Positions 1 through 10,365 of a stretch of 64,000 bases of DNA are shown piece by piece. Each line of letters opens with the position of its first letter. Positions within the stretch are counted from its first letter, which is position 1. The notes beneath the pieces are model-generated. The model searched no databases. It had not been told where the DNA came from and was given only the letters and a program-made list of their open reading frames with translations. Source of the stretch: Apiospora phragmitis. Its lineage: Eukaryota; Ascomycota; Sordariomycetes; Amphisphaeriales; Apiosporaceae. The stretch spans positions 4,506,501 through 4,570,500 of the forward strand of contig JAQQWL010000006.1 in NCBI GenBank assembly GCA_038363925.1. Direction: 5' to 3'. A program made the position numbers and the translations under genes.

Positions 1-95
1 ACAAGTCACGCGGCCCGCGTCTGGGACGATGCTTAACAACGCACGCTCGACCACGTTGCTATGGCCCCAATACTTTTGGATGTACAGGGTCCTCA

Positions 96-1014
96 TCAAA
101 ATGGCCATAGCCAGTATTTGTCACAATCTCTAGGTTCCGCCCGTCTCCGCAACTCGGCCACACAGACCCAGCAGGCCAACAGCGCTTCTTTGAGCTGGGG
201 CGTCATCTCCTCGCTCAGCAACCTCATCCCGTTGTCCATCTCTGAAGCGACGGCCTGTCCTTGCCCATTCTTCCAGGTGAGTACTCCCTTTCGCTGTCCA
301 TTGGCCTGCGCGGCGGTGAACAGAATCCGCTCGTTGATTTCGTAGCTCAGGTCGTCCCCCTACCGGCGCTCGTTCCCGGGCTTCAGGAAGTCCCGGCTCG
401 CGGTGCGGGTGACGTGGTAGAACTCGAACGGCGGCTTGATACTTTTGCTGCCGCTGCCGAGCCCGAGTCCGAACGGGAGCCTCGGGATCTTCCTTTCGAA
501 CTTGATGTATCCCGGCAGGCACCGCGAATGCTGTCCCGGATCTCGGGTTCCTCCCCGAGCCGGATGGGCAGGTCCATCACGTACACTGTTGTTTCCGGCT
601 CGAATCTGCCGCCCACATGGAACGGGAAGGACGAGGAGGCACTCCTCTCCACCAGGCCGGCATCTGTGTAGATGTGGGCGCTCTTGTGGGGTTGCAGGGG
701 CCGTAGATGCGCCTTGTGCGGGGCAATATGGCCAATTTGGTATCGTGGCGTCCCGACATAGTCCTTGTCCGTGGCGAGACACGCGACGTCGCCGCGCAGT
801 ATGAATGTACTCGCGATGGGGTCATGGCGGGCATAATCGGGCGGTCCTCCCCGCGCAGGGCTCGCGTCTGCGGCATCTGCGGTTGCACTTCCTGTGGCCG
901 CCGCCGAGGCAGACGGCTAATCTCCAAGGGTGGCACGCTCAGCTCCCTTAACGCTTCGGCGTATTCCGGTAGCTGGGCGGTCAAGGCCCCGTCGCCTTTA
1001 CTTGACATGGTCAT
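96..1014 (-). pseudogene. Broken fungal-specific gene of unknown function
   Basis: A protein of about 300 residues can be followed on the minus strand from ATG at 1014 (or 1008) to TGA at 96-98, but in three reading frames. It starts MTMSSKGDGALTAQLPEY, changes frame between about 840 and 916, and runs on through ARHDPIASTFILRGDVA and HIYTDAGLVERS. It changes frame again at the CCC run 511-513 and meets an in-frame TAG at 360-362 between NERR and GDDLSYEIN. The end (LLSEEMTPQLKEALLACWV) resembles a family of fungal-restricted proteins of 250-300 residues with no assigned function. The 511 shift lies in a C/G run and may be a base-call error. The TAG could be a CAG-to-TAG transition of RIP type. 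I cannot say from sequence alone whether the gene is dead or only badly assembled. Confidence 0.55.
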
Positions 1015-1405
1015 TTCTCGTAGACGGGACCAAAATTGGGTTGGATAAAAGAGCACAGGAAGAAGAGGTAGTCGGCGCCGTCGCAAATTTGCCACTATCA
1101 GGGTTCTGGGTGAGATTTTAACCCCGCTTATGCCGGTTAGGCTAAACGGGATTTCACCCAACAGGTCGAAATACAATCTCCTTGGCATAGCAGATAGGAC
1201 TTGCGCCACAATGGCCGACCAGGTGATGTCATCTTACCCCGTGGCAAATGCTTGCTGCTCTCATAGCTCAGCAACACTAAAAGTGTAATTATGACGGGCC
1301 CTTTTGCAGATCCAGTGGTTTGTTGCGAATCGCGAATGCTTTTCCAGCGTGGAGTGCTTCCAGCGTGCATAAGTATATACTATACAGGCTGCCCTGAGGA
1401 ACACT
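1015..1405. other. Intergenic spacer
   Basis: This lies between the start of the broken gene (96-1014) and the end of the next gene (stop at 1406), both on the minus strand. It should hold the 3' UTR of the gene ending at 1406 and the promoter of the broken gene. No coding, RNA or repeat signal was seen. Confidence 0.5.
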
Positions 1406-4400
1406 TTAGGTCACAATGTAGCAAGGCTCTTGAGATGCCAGCCACCCCATCTTCGCCATCCGATTATGCAAGCAAACCCAACACACATCCTTTGTATTTT
1501 CCAGTATAGCAACACGAACTCGATCACGTCCATGGTGGCTAATGAAGTCTGGCTGCCCTTCGTGCTCGTATCCCTGCTGCGCTTCTTCTTCTTTGCTAGT
1601 AGCGTCTTCCTCGTCATCATCGTCTGTGGTGAATTTTGGGCCGCGGGCCGAGTTCTGCAGAATGACCGCAAGAACTGCGAGTCGTGCCGCCCAGTTATCG
1701 CTCGCTCGAACCAACGAATGAGTAGGAGCGGCGTCAAGGACCTCTTCCCAAGTATCAATCGAAACGAATGAGTCCACTACTGCTTTCTTCTTCTCATCCG
1801 AGTGCTCATGGCCCCTCTTGGCTCGAACCCCTTTGGGGAGCTTCAAGATCTGACGTGCATCATCATGGAATGGTCTAATGATGTCCAGATCGGCGACCCA
1901 CTTGCCAGAGTCGTGGACGGAGATAACAGACTCAACAAAGAAGACCTGGTGGTCAATAAGCCCGGCAACACCGTAGTCCAGTGGGAACTCATGAGGTGTA
2001 AACGACAAGTGAAGTGAAGTGCTCGTGAAGTTGTTCTCCCTTTTGCCATCGAAATCGGCGTACGTGACGGCTCGCAGGAGTTGCTCAGCGACCGGATGAG
2101 AGGCCGGGAAGCGGGAGGCACCAGCAGGCTGATCCCCGCCCTTCCAACATTACCTACAATGCGCACCACAGACGCCAAGGGCACTTCCACGGCTGGATCA
2201 GTGACGAAGTGGCGCAGTATGTAAATCGAATTACCCGAAGCCAGGGCCAGAACATTGTCGAGCTTCTCCGCGTCCAGATTCACTGTACCCGTCTCCATCA
2301 TGGCGATACAACTAAACACCTTGGACCGGGTTAAGGAAATTTCCAAATCAGTAGGAGCCCACTTGGCACCGTATATACCTCGCGCAACGATGGTGGTTGA
2401 GATGGTGGCACCCTCAAGCTTCTTGTAGATCCCGTAGGCCGCGGCCAGTGTCTTCAGGGACTTGACGGTTTCCCGCCAGTAACTTCTTTCCCATCGCATC
2501 AGGCTTAACACTGGCTTGATATGGTCATCCGGGTCGTACGGATCTGCTCCTTCAAGGTACTGCCACGTCAGATAAGGATTGATCCCATCCTCGAGAAGAG
2601 CTGTAGACTGCTGCAAGTCTAGCAAAGGCTGCGACTTTCCTTGGCAGAGCTTCTGAACCGTTTGAGCAATCTGCTGCGCGTCAAGATCATCTTGGCCAAG
2701 CCACATTTTGATGCATCCGGCTTCTTCCCCAATGACTGCCGCAAAATACACAGAAGACCTGGATAAAGGGTATAGTGGCGGTAGTTCTGCTCTGCATTCC
2801 GCGACGGTCCCCCTCACTAAGGAACTTATAGTCATGACAAAGTAGTGGTTCAATTACCAATTCCCCTTTGAATTTTTTTCTGAGTTTATTCCATGAAGGT
2901 CGCTCACTGGAGGAATCCCGACCAGAGATACGGCTAGATGGTGCACTGAAAAGGGGCTCTTCTTGGCTAAGCGTTTCATGATACCCCAATCTGGCGAAAA
3001 ACCCGACCCAACGGCGGTGCTTCAATGATTCGACTGGGCTTCTCATATTTCCCTTTCCCCTGGGCTCTGATTCGGTGGACTTAGTTGCTTCATCGAGGTC
3101 ATTTCCCACAGGCGACGGGGATTTATCGAATGATTGAGGAGCCTCCGATCCAGCGATTGGCAATGCAGTATAGTAGTCATGCTGCTCGATCCTCTTCTCT
3201 GGTTTTGCTCCTATCAAGGTTATGATGGTCTTGTGGGGGTCGAGTTTGCATGCTGCGGCCGTTCGACGGAGGTATTCAATCGCACAATCCGTCGAGGAGC
3301 TCTGTTGAAGCGAGCTGACGATATGAGGACTTCGAAGGCCAAACCAAGGTAAACCGACGGATTTTCGAGTATTTGGAATCAGAAAATGGGTTCCTCGTCG
3401 AAAACCAAAATCCATCAACGAAGTAAGCTCTTTCCTCTCCTGGTCCTTTGCGCTGAGGAACCTTGATGCCGCTTCTGCTAGTGGCTCGATCCACTCAGGC
3501 CCCGAGAGTATGGCTTTTGCTCTGTGCACACATCTCCATAGAGCAACGAACCACCTTGCACCTTGTTCGAAATTGGCGCGTGGTTCACCCCATAACTTGA
3601 GAAGGCCACCGAGAGTTACAAGGTACAGCTCGTCCATTGCCAGCCGATCATCAACCTCACTAACCGATCTAGTAGGGTGGCCATAGTGACGGTAATGTGA
3701 CAATGCGACCGACCAGTATATACCCTCCTTGCCGGTGGACGCGCTGGCTGCATTGGTGATGCCTACCGTCAACACTCCGGAAGGGTTCATCAACGGATCG
3801 CTGAAGGTGACACTGGTTGTCTGCGAGCTGAAGACTAGGAGGTTGGGATACAAGTGCCAAGCGGATATAGCCAGAAGGATGGCGCCATTCGTGACGCTCT
3901 GGGGCTCACCCGCAATCAGCCTTTCGACACCGACGAGTGCCTGGTTCCAGGCCTTCGTGACGCTTGCATAGAGCGAGGTGCCAGCCATGACTGGGATGCT
4001 GAGATTGTTGATGATGAGTTTCAACTGCACGTGCTCCTTCCTCATGGCGGAGTCTGCAGTCTGTAGCCAAGCCCGGGCGCCGGCATCCCACAGCCGGAGC
4101 TCTTCGCGGGTCACTTGTTGACTTGCTGCATTGAGCGCGGCAATTTCGGGCATGCTCAGGTTGGACTGCGCGTTGAACGCCATGATCTCCTGCTTCCTTT
4201 CATGAACAAGCTCCGCCCAGACCGAAACTGCCTTGGTAGGATCGCTGAACGTCCGGGCCAGCATGCAGGCGAGCAGGTGAGTGGCGATGGAGGCCTGTCC
4301 CGATGTCGCGGCCGCCCAGATCCCCGTGGCATCGGCGCCAACGAAGGCGGCGAAGGGGCCGTGCCGCTCTGTCGAGCCGGATGGATTGGCGCCTGGCTTT

Positions 4401-4681
4401 TGTATGATCTGGCTGGCACGGTGGCCGTATGCGGCAATCACGCGCGGTACGGGAGGGATGAGCGACTCGAATAGAGCCCCCAGCTTCCGCGCTGTCTGGT
4501 GGCTGGTACCGCCTTCGGCATTCTGGCGTCGTTTTTCGGCCAGTGCGAGACCTATCTCCTGGAATTCGGAGGGTGCCTGAACTTTGACAAGCGAAAAGTC
4601 GAAATTCAAATTCGCCAGGGCGAGCGTGTTTTCGTTGACGCCCTGGATCAACGAAGTATTCAATTTGCCCAAAGAGGCCAT
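1406..4681 (-). CDS. Large conserved fungal protein of unknown function
   Basis: The gene starts at ATG 4681 (MASLGKLNTSLIQG) and ends at TAA 1406-1408, about 1090 residues if two frame changes are bridged. It has no visible signal peptide. Blocks such as GPFAAFVGADATGIWAA (near residue 110), IYWSVALSHYRHYG (near 325) and HDSGKWVADLDIIRPF (near 920) recall a family of 900-1100-residue proteins common in Pezizomycotina and without a known role. The C-terminal part is rich in Asp, Glu and Lys. The first shift is at the five-C run 2809-2813: with four C the frame continues FLSEG-TVAECRAELPP. The second is at the four-C run 2134-2137: with five C it continues AGDQPAGASRFPASHP. Both lie in C/G homopolymers and flanking coding quality is good, so I read this as one intact gene with assembly indels. 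No intron is needed. Confidence 0.65.
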
Positions 4682-5138
4682 TGCAAGAACTTGTGACTAC
4701 GTTTCCAAAACAAAATGTGGTTGAGGGGATTGCAGGAGGTTTCCCCTCCTCAAACGAAGCCACCTCGACGGTTCCATGGCAGTGAGGGGTGGTAAGACAA
4801 TATTGATGGGTGCATTAGTCCCATGCAGTCATCTCATCCGTGGCCATTCGGCGACCATATTAAAGAGAAGCACTACACTTATTATGTAATTATTAAACCT
4901 ACTATACCCTATTAATAGCTACTAGGCACGGTCTTTATATATAAAGTAATATTTATTTAATTTTAAAACGTTACATTTATATATAATAAATAATAATATA
5001 TAATAAGTTTAATTAAAAATTATATAATAAGTATAATATTTCTTATATTAAATATTAAATTAATATTATAAAATAAAATAAAATAAAATAAAATAAAATA
5101 AAGCAAAAGGTAAGATGTGCCCCCTTTCTTTAATTTAC
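4682..5138. other. Intergenic spacer with a small AT-rich relic
   Basis: The first 170 bases are the promoter side of the gene starting at 4681. From about 4860 to 5105 the DNA changes sharply to A+T with almost no CpA, similar to the RIP-mutated island further along. It is too short and decayed to assign to an element. The 3' UTR of the acid phosphatase gene (stop at 5139) must overlap or abut it. Confidence 0.55.
5069..5102. repeat. AAAAT pentanucleotide microsatellite
   Basis: About seven copies of a TAAAA/AAAAT unit lie at the right edge of the small AT-rich relic, about 40 bases from the acid phosphatase stop codon. Confidence 0.85.
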
Positions 5139-6218
5139 TCAAAAATACGCCACCGCACTAACATCATTCTCCCCCAAATCCCCCAACTCCCAATTCTGCT
5201 CGACAGTCTTGAGCCCGCTGTAATGATTGTACTTAGTCGCGACCTGCGTCCCCTCCTGGCCGCGGACGGCGCCGCCCAGCAGCAGCGTGAAGACCTTGTT
5301 GCTGGACAGGTAGCTCTCGGTCTCGTCGAAGGTGACGACGACGAGGGTGCGGTCCGTGTTGAACTTGGGGTCGGCCAGCAGCGGCGTCAGGAAGTCGCGC
5401 GTCCATCGCCCCGCCGTCGTCACCGACGTGTCGTGCCCGTCGCTCGTCATGTTGGGCGTGATGAACATCCACTGCGGCAGGTGGTCGGCCGCGAGATCGT
5501 CGTAGAACATGGTCAGGTTCTTGGACTTGGCGAGGCGGTTCGGGTCGCTGGTGACTGAGTCGAAGCTCATTAGGGGGCTGAATTATAGGAGGCGATCGAT
5601 CGGTTAGGCTTCTTCTTTTCTTCATTGTCCAGTACAGTATGTAGGGGGTGAGTGACAAAGTACATACTTGTGCTTGCGGACGTAGTCGTTGGCGCCGTTC
5701 TTCTGGTTCTTCCAGTTCCCCTCGAACCCCGAGTAGGGCATGTCCTCCTGGTACATGCTCCAGCTGACGCCCTTGCCATCCAGCAGGTCCACGACGGTCT
5801 TGGTATCGTTGCCGATGCGGTAGAAGCCGTCGCCGATGACTTGGAATGTGCTGCCACCAGCCGCTGCCACGTAGTTGGGCTGAGAGGGGTGGGTGATGGC
5901 GTAGTAGTTGGTTAAAGTCACACCCTGGGTGGCAAGATACGACAAGCTCGCTAGAAGTAGCCCGAGAAGTTAGCCTGTGAATCCATGCAGGCATGCAGCC
6001 AGCACCAGTCACTCACGGTCGCCTGCAGCCATGTCGTAGTCGGTGTTCTCCAGCCAGATCTGCACGAAGCGGTCGAATGTCTTGCCCTTGACGCTGCTCG
6101 TGGGGCTCAGCGTCAGCGCCGTGGCCCGGGCCGCCGCGACGGAGGCGGTAGCTGTCGCTATGTACATGGTTGGCCCCGGCCCGACGGGGGCGACTGAGGT
6201 GGATTGGCCGTTGCCCAT
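5139..6218 (-). CDS. Acid phosphatase, phosphoesterase family
   Basis: This is a three-exon gene: 6218-6017, 5950-5668 and 5577-5139, joined across GTGAGT...CTAG and GTATGT...CAG introns. It gives about 307 residues. The protein matches fungal pH 6 acid phosphatases of the phosphoesterase superfamily, which release phosphate from monoesters outside the cell or in the vacuole. Recognisable blocks are FDRFVQIWLENTDY (metal-binding Glu/Asn), THPSQPNYVAAAGG, SMYQEDMPYSGFEG, GANDYVRKHNP across the second intron, PNMTSDGHDTSV and VVVTFDE. The N-terminus is unclear. ATG 6218 gives MGNGQSTSVAPVG, while ATG 6167 gives MYIATATASVAAARATA, which looks more like a weak secretion signal, as expected in the family. 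A small upstream exon could also have been missed. It lies between two minus-strand genes with no obvious operon-like link. Confidence 0.88.
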
Positions 6219-7166
6219 GCTTATGAGTGGCGGATCTTCGATTGAGGGGCTGGCTAATCGCAAGATGACAAGGACGAAAAAAGGGCGTGGAGAATGAGGT
6301 GGGAACGGTGATGAATTTAAGCTTTGATCATGGTAGGGGGGTGCCTCGTGAGATAATTGGGATTTCGGCCACCTGCCCTTCTAGAGCGTTTCCCCGAGAG
6401 CCGATGGCAATGCATTCAACGCCATCGTGCCCGCCAGCTGCGCCCGGGTTGGTCCGTAGTGGCCGGGACTGCCTAATGAGGTCTAGAGGAGAGCGGGTGG
6501 CTGTGATGGGGTGGCTGTGACGGGAGATGGACTAGGGTGCATGCACTATCCAGCCAATCAGCCACCTCCTTTCGACCTCGTGGCAACCAGGGGCCGCGGG
6601 GCTTGGAAACCTTCTCGGTCATGGTTTGGGGCAGTTTGAGCCGCATCGTGTCGTATTGCATTGCGTTCCAAAATAGATGTATGAATTTGTGGCACGCGAT
6701 TGGTGCAGGTTCAAAGTGTTCCCTGCAGCCACAATAATCTAGGGGGCCAAGCTTAACATCCCAGAGCCACAACTATCTGGTGCTGTTGCAAGCTTTCTTG
6801 CATTCTACATTCATAATAGAGGTTCTACTGGAATCTAAATCCTTCCGCTCACATTCGAATTCACAGCCAGTATAGATTCTGGAACCATTCTATGTCAGTT
6901 GCTTAATTGGCGCGATTCTCATCGGGGTAGTACAAGTGAGAAGCCTGATTTGTGTCGAATGTCCATTTCCATTGTTCCAAGAGCTACCTTGGTATTCCTG
7001 ATCATGCGGGCTGTAACTGGTGTACTGCAAACGATAACTAGCAAATTTTCCTTCCTTCTCTTTTTCATTCCTTCTCTTTCCCTCAAAATACTTCACAAGA
7101 AGCAATGAATATCAACAAATGTCCAGATGCAAGACTCCGTTCCCTCTTTCGTCAAACCCGTGGCGA
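6219..7166. other. Intergenic spacer, no gene seen
   Basis: The spacer runs from the acid phosphatase start to the stop of the next minus-strand gene at 7167. It contains the phosphatase promoter and the neighbour's 3' UTR. Short open frames here have no coding character or recognisable product. A CT-rich tract lies at about 7048-7086. Confidence 0.5.
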
Positions 7167-8285
7167 TCATCCTCTTCGCGCGTTCTCAACAATCATACAG
7201 GTAACCAGCACGCTGACAGGCTCGTCAACTTTCAGATATCTCATCCATTTGACTCCGTAGGCAATTGACTTCACAGTGGCCTGGAGAGCCCAGTACAAGG
7301 GCTTGATCGTGGCTGTGGAGGAAAGCTCGGTCTCGCGCTGGGCGCGCCAGACTTCCAGCACCTCCAGTGCGTAGTGAGCATATCTCAGCTCTTTGCTGCT
7401 GCCGAACCATCGCTTCTTGGTGGCGTCCTCGTGCAAGGGGTCCCAGTCCCCTCGCTGAGTGTACTGGTTGTAAAGGTCGCCCACCAAGTCGCCGTGGATG
7501 TTGGAGTAGTCTACACGGAAGAAGACATCGGCTTGCATGAACTTAGCAAGGCGGGATCCGATTTTGAACGCCTTTGTAACTTCCTCGTCGCTAAACTCTT
7601 CGTAGCGGTAGCCGCTCAAGGTGTCCAGGAAGAACCGGGGGATCTTGAGGATCTTGCCCTCAGCATTGAGCGAGGGCGATACAGCTGGGAGTACTGGTTC
7701 CAAATCCGTAGTCTGAATGCCCAAATTGGCTTTCTCGACAGATTTCTTCTCATCTTCGGTCTGAGTGGCTATATGGGCTTTTTCGAGTGCTTCCTTTGGC
7801 GTGACTGTGTCTCGGGCTTGACGTCGTGAGCTTGGGATGAACCTGGTAATGCAAGGATTAGTTTACGGATATTAAAGCTTGAATGTGGGAGATACTTACT
7901 TTATTTTCGTTACTGCTGTCTTGGGCTTCACGCTCTGTGGCTGCATCTTGCCGACGGACAGGTGTAGATCGAGCGCCCGTCTTTGAAATAAGTGAGCTTC
8001 TTGCACAATGTTGTTATCACTGGCCTTCTTTGAGATAGTTCTCAAGTGCAGCGCCATCATCTCGTTGTGGATCGACATTGAGTCAAGTTGCAGAGCGCGC
8101 AGACTGTCGGGGCATCCGTGGCAGGCATCCTTGATCATGCTTTCCAGCTTTGTCGAGGTCTCGCGAAGCATGCCGAGAGCTCCTCGAGTGACTTTGATAG
8201 CCACTTCAACAGGCGTATCTGCATCAGCATCATCAACTCCGCTCCGTCTGCGCTTGCGGCCTCTTGTGTCACCTAAGGGCGGCAT
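7167..8285 (-). CDS. Uncharacterised fungal protein
   Basis: Two exons, 8285-7900 and 7842-7167, are joined by a 57-bp intron with GTAAGT donor and CAG acceptor; the frame continues exactly (TKIK-FIPSS). The product is 353 residues and starts MPPLGDTRGRKRRRSG, a short basic stretch that could act as a nuclear signal. Residues 25-130 look helical (LGMLRETSTKLESMIKD, EAHLFQRRALDLHL). A central low-complexity linker (TQTEDEKKSVEKA) leads to a more conserved-looking C-terminal half (FFRVDYSNIHGDLVGDLYNQ, WDPLHEDATKKRWFG). I do not recognise a family. The start is the only ATG at the head of the frame. Confidence is high that this is a gene and low for any role. Confidence 0.7.
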
Positions 8286-8648
8286 GGTGATGGCAGATGT
8301 TGAGCTGATTTGGGAAACCTTCAATGCAACAGTCGCAAGATGGTGGTGGACTGATGTCCCTTGTAATATCTTCCTGATATAAAATGCAGGAAGATGATCA
8401 TCGGAGGGTAGGTGGGACCATGAGATGAGAAATATGATCTAGGCATTGTTGGTGGGATATGCCTCGTTGATTGTTCAACATGAAGGTGGTGAGCAAGCAA
8501 GGCCGCATTGTGATGCCTAAGGTAGACCTCCACAATCACCTATACGGGTTCTTCACTTAGATTTCACGAGAACGGCCAATTCAGGGTCAAGTTACAAAGC
8601 AAGGCAGGCAAGTGGTTAGCAGGAGACGAAGCACCGGCTTAGGTTAGG
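8286..8648. other. Intergenic spacer upstream of 5S gene
   Basis: This holds the promoter of the minus-strand gene starting at 8285. No other feature was seen. Confidence 0.45.
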
Positions 8649-8654
8649 TATATG
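8649..8654 (+). promoter_or_regulatory. TATA-like element of 5S rRNA gene, copy 1
   Basis: TATATG lies at about -31 to -26 relative to the 5S start at 8680. Neurospora 5S genes are known to need a TATA-like box at about -29. The second 5S copy in this window has TATATAA at the same distance, which supports a functional role. Confidence 0.65.
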
Positions 8655-8679
8655 AGCTGTCAAAACCTTCGAAACTGTC

Positions 8680-8798
8680 ACATACGACCATATCCTGCTG
8701 AATACTAGGGATCCCGTCCGCTCTCCCATATATAAGCAGCAGAGAGCCGAATTAGTACTAGGGTCGGTGACGACCTGGGAATCCTCGGTGTTGTATGT
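8680..8798 (+). rRNA. 5S ribosomal RNA, copy 1
   Basis: The 119-nt sequence begins ACATACGACCATA and ends TGTTGTATGT. These ends pair over about nine bases to form helix I. Internal parts match the fungal 5S pattern: GGGATCCCGTCCGCTCTCCC, then GGTCGGTGACGACC. CTGCTG and CAGCAG can pair as helix II-III arms. A run of five T at 8811-8815 can serve as the RNA polymerase III terminator. 5S RNA is a structural component of the large ribosomal subunit. Isolated copies away from the rDNA repeat are the normal arrangement in Neurospora and relatives. A second copy lies inverted at 56208-56327. Confidence 0.93.
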
Positions 8799-8810
8799 TT
8801 CTTCTTTGTC

Positions 8811-8815
8811 TTTTT
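8811..8815 (+). terminator. Pol III T-run terminator of 5S copy 1
   Basis: Five T residues lie 13 bases after the mature 3' end, in a T-rich stretch starting directly at the 5S end. Confidence 0.6.
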
Positions 8816-10365
8816 GACCTTTGGCATATTTACTCCCTTCCGGTCGAGAACTTGGTAACGAGAGAGTCGACCATCATGACCAATGGTTTCCTAAACAGCG
8901 TGCTGTATGTAATTACGACGTCTTTTCCCCGTCGAAGGACGGCCCAAGGCTACAGCATCGAATAGCACCTGATGCGGCCCAACGACGAGCCTAGACGAGA
9001 CTGGTTAGCGGTACCTGGATAGTCCGCGGATCCCGCCGTCAGAGTGCTCGGAGTCAAATAGAAGCCCAAACATTCCGTGATAGCGTTCCTCGGGGCGTTC
9101 TTTTAATGAGTTGTCGTGTTCAGCCGCTAGTCTCCTTAGCAAAAAGCTTGGTGCATGGTCCAGAGAACTTCAATCAAAAATATGGAGCTTTGATTTTCAT
9201 CTGCCAGTCTGCCTTACAAGATCGGGCCAGTCCACGGATCGACCTCCCCCAGAACGGCCTCCTATCTCACATGGCAAGCGCTAGCATGGTTCGCGAGCGG
9301 CGAGAGAAAACTCTGCGACGTCAAATCTCGAGTGATAGGAGCAGTGGGCGGCCTTCTGGGCGGCCTTCTGATTGAAGTGATTGAGGTGGCCCAGAGTGGA
9401 AGCGTTCTCGAACAAAGGAACCCAATTCTCCGCTGGTAACTAGTCTCCCACCCCGGCAAGTCTGTCGTGCCTCTCCACCCGCAAGCCTCGCGGGCCAGCT
9501 TCCGACTGTTAGCAGAATGCCCGAATGGATCGACGCGCATGGGCTCCCCCAGCCCTGATTGGTGCTTGTTCCCGCGAAGATTCATGCATTGATTGACAAG
9601 TCCCGTCCGCGCTCCACCTCGAGTACCACACGTCGCTTGTTTCGCTGCATTTCTCCGTCGCCAACAGTTTTTTGTTTTCTTCAGTTCGTCGGTTGTCGCT
9701 CATTGCATTTGGCTGTTGTTGTTGTTGTTGTTATTAATGAAGTGACTCATCACTGGTCGGGTGTGTATGTTGCAATATAGGTAGACATGGTCTTGCTATA
9801 CGTATCATCGGAAGATATATCTCAACTCATCTCATTACGTACATTGGGTTGGTGGTCCCGAGCAATGGCGAAAAATAATTCGCGCCCTGTTTTCTGCCCT
9901 GTTCGCCAGTGCGTTCGTGCCAGCCCGGTCGACCCAGCGTCCTGAAGCCAGCACCTTGTTTTTTCATGCACGTTGCATGCGGTTACATCAGGTATGTGTG
10001 AGTCGACGATAATTTTAGAGCCAGGGTTCGTTCGTTCACGCCTCGCAAAAAACAGCTGTCAAGCATCAATGTAAATATGGCCTCCGCGAACCTCCGGTTT
10101 CCTCGTTTGTTCTCTTTCTTCTCTTGGGACTTAGTTGGGTGTGTTTTTATGCTTCGTCTTTTTCACCGTGTTTTATAATCCAACTACTGTCACTCCTTTA
10201 TACGGGTTTTATTTCTATTTTGCAAGCAGGAAGAGAACCCTCTCCGCCTTGCGCGCGCAGCGATTATTCGGACCCCCCCCCCCGAAGAAACTGTTAGAAA
10301 AAAGAAAGAAAAAAAGAAAGAACAAAAGAAACCCCCCGTCCAAATTCCAAGCCTCGCTTGCCATT
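8816..10365. other. Long 5' region of the bestrophin-like gene
   Basis: No coding sequence was seen in 1.5 kb. The last 300 bases are CT- and purine-rich and look like a fungal 5' UTR and core promoter. They include a run of about 13 C (10270-10283) and A/G-rich tracts just before the ATG at 10366. A GTT microsatellite lies at about 9712-9732. Confidence 0.5.
9712..9732. repeat. GTT microsatellite
   Basis: Six or seven GTT units in the upstream region of the bestrophin-like gene. Confidence 0.8.

Noticed and set aside
8641..8815. The 8.7 and 56.3 kb matching segments as a MITE or solo LTR pair
   Set aside because: Sequence and pairing fit 5S rRNA exactly, and similarity stops at the RNA ends.
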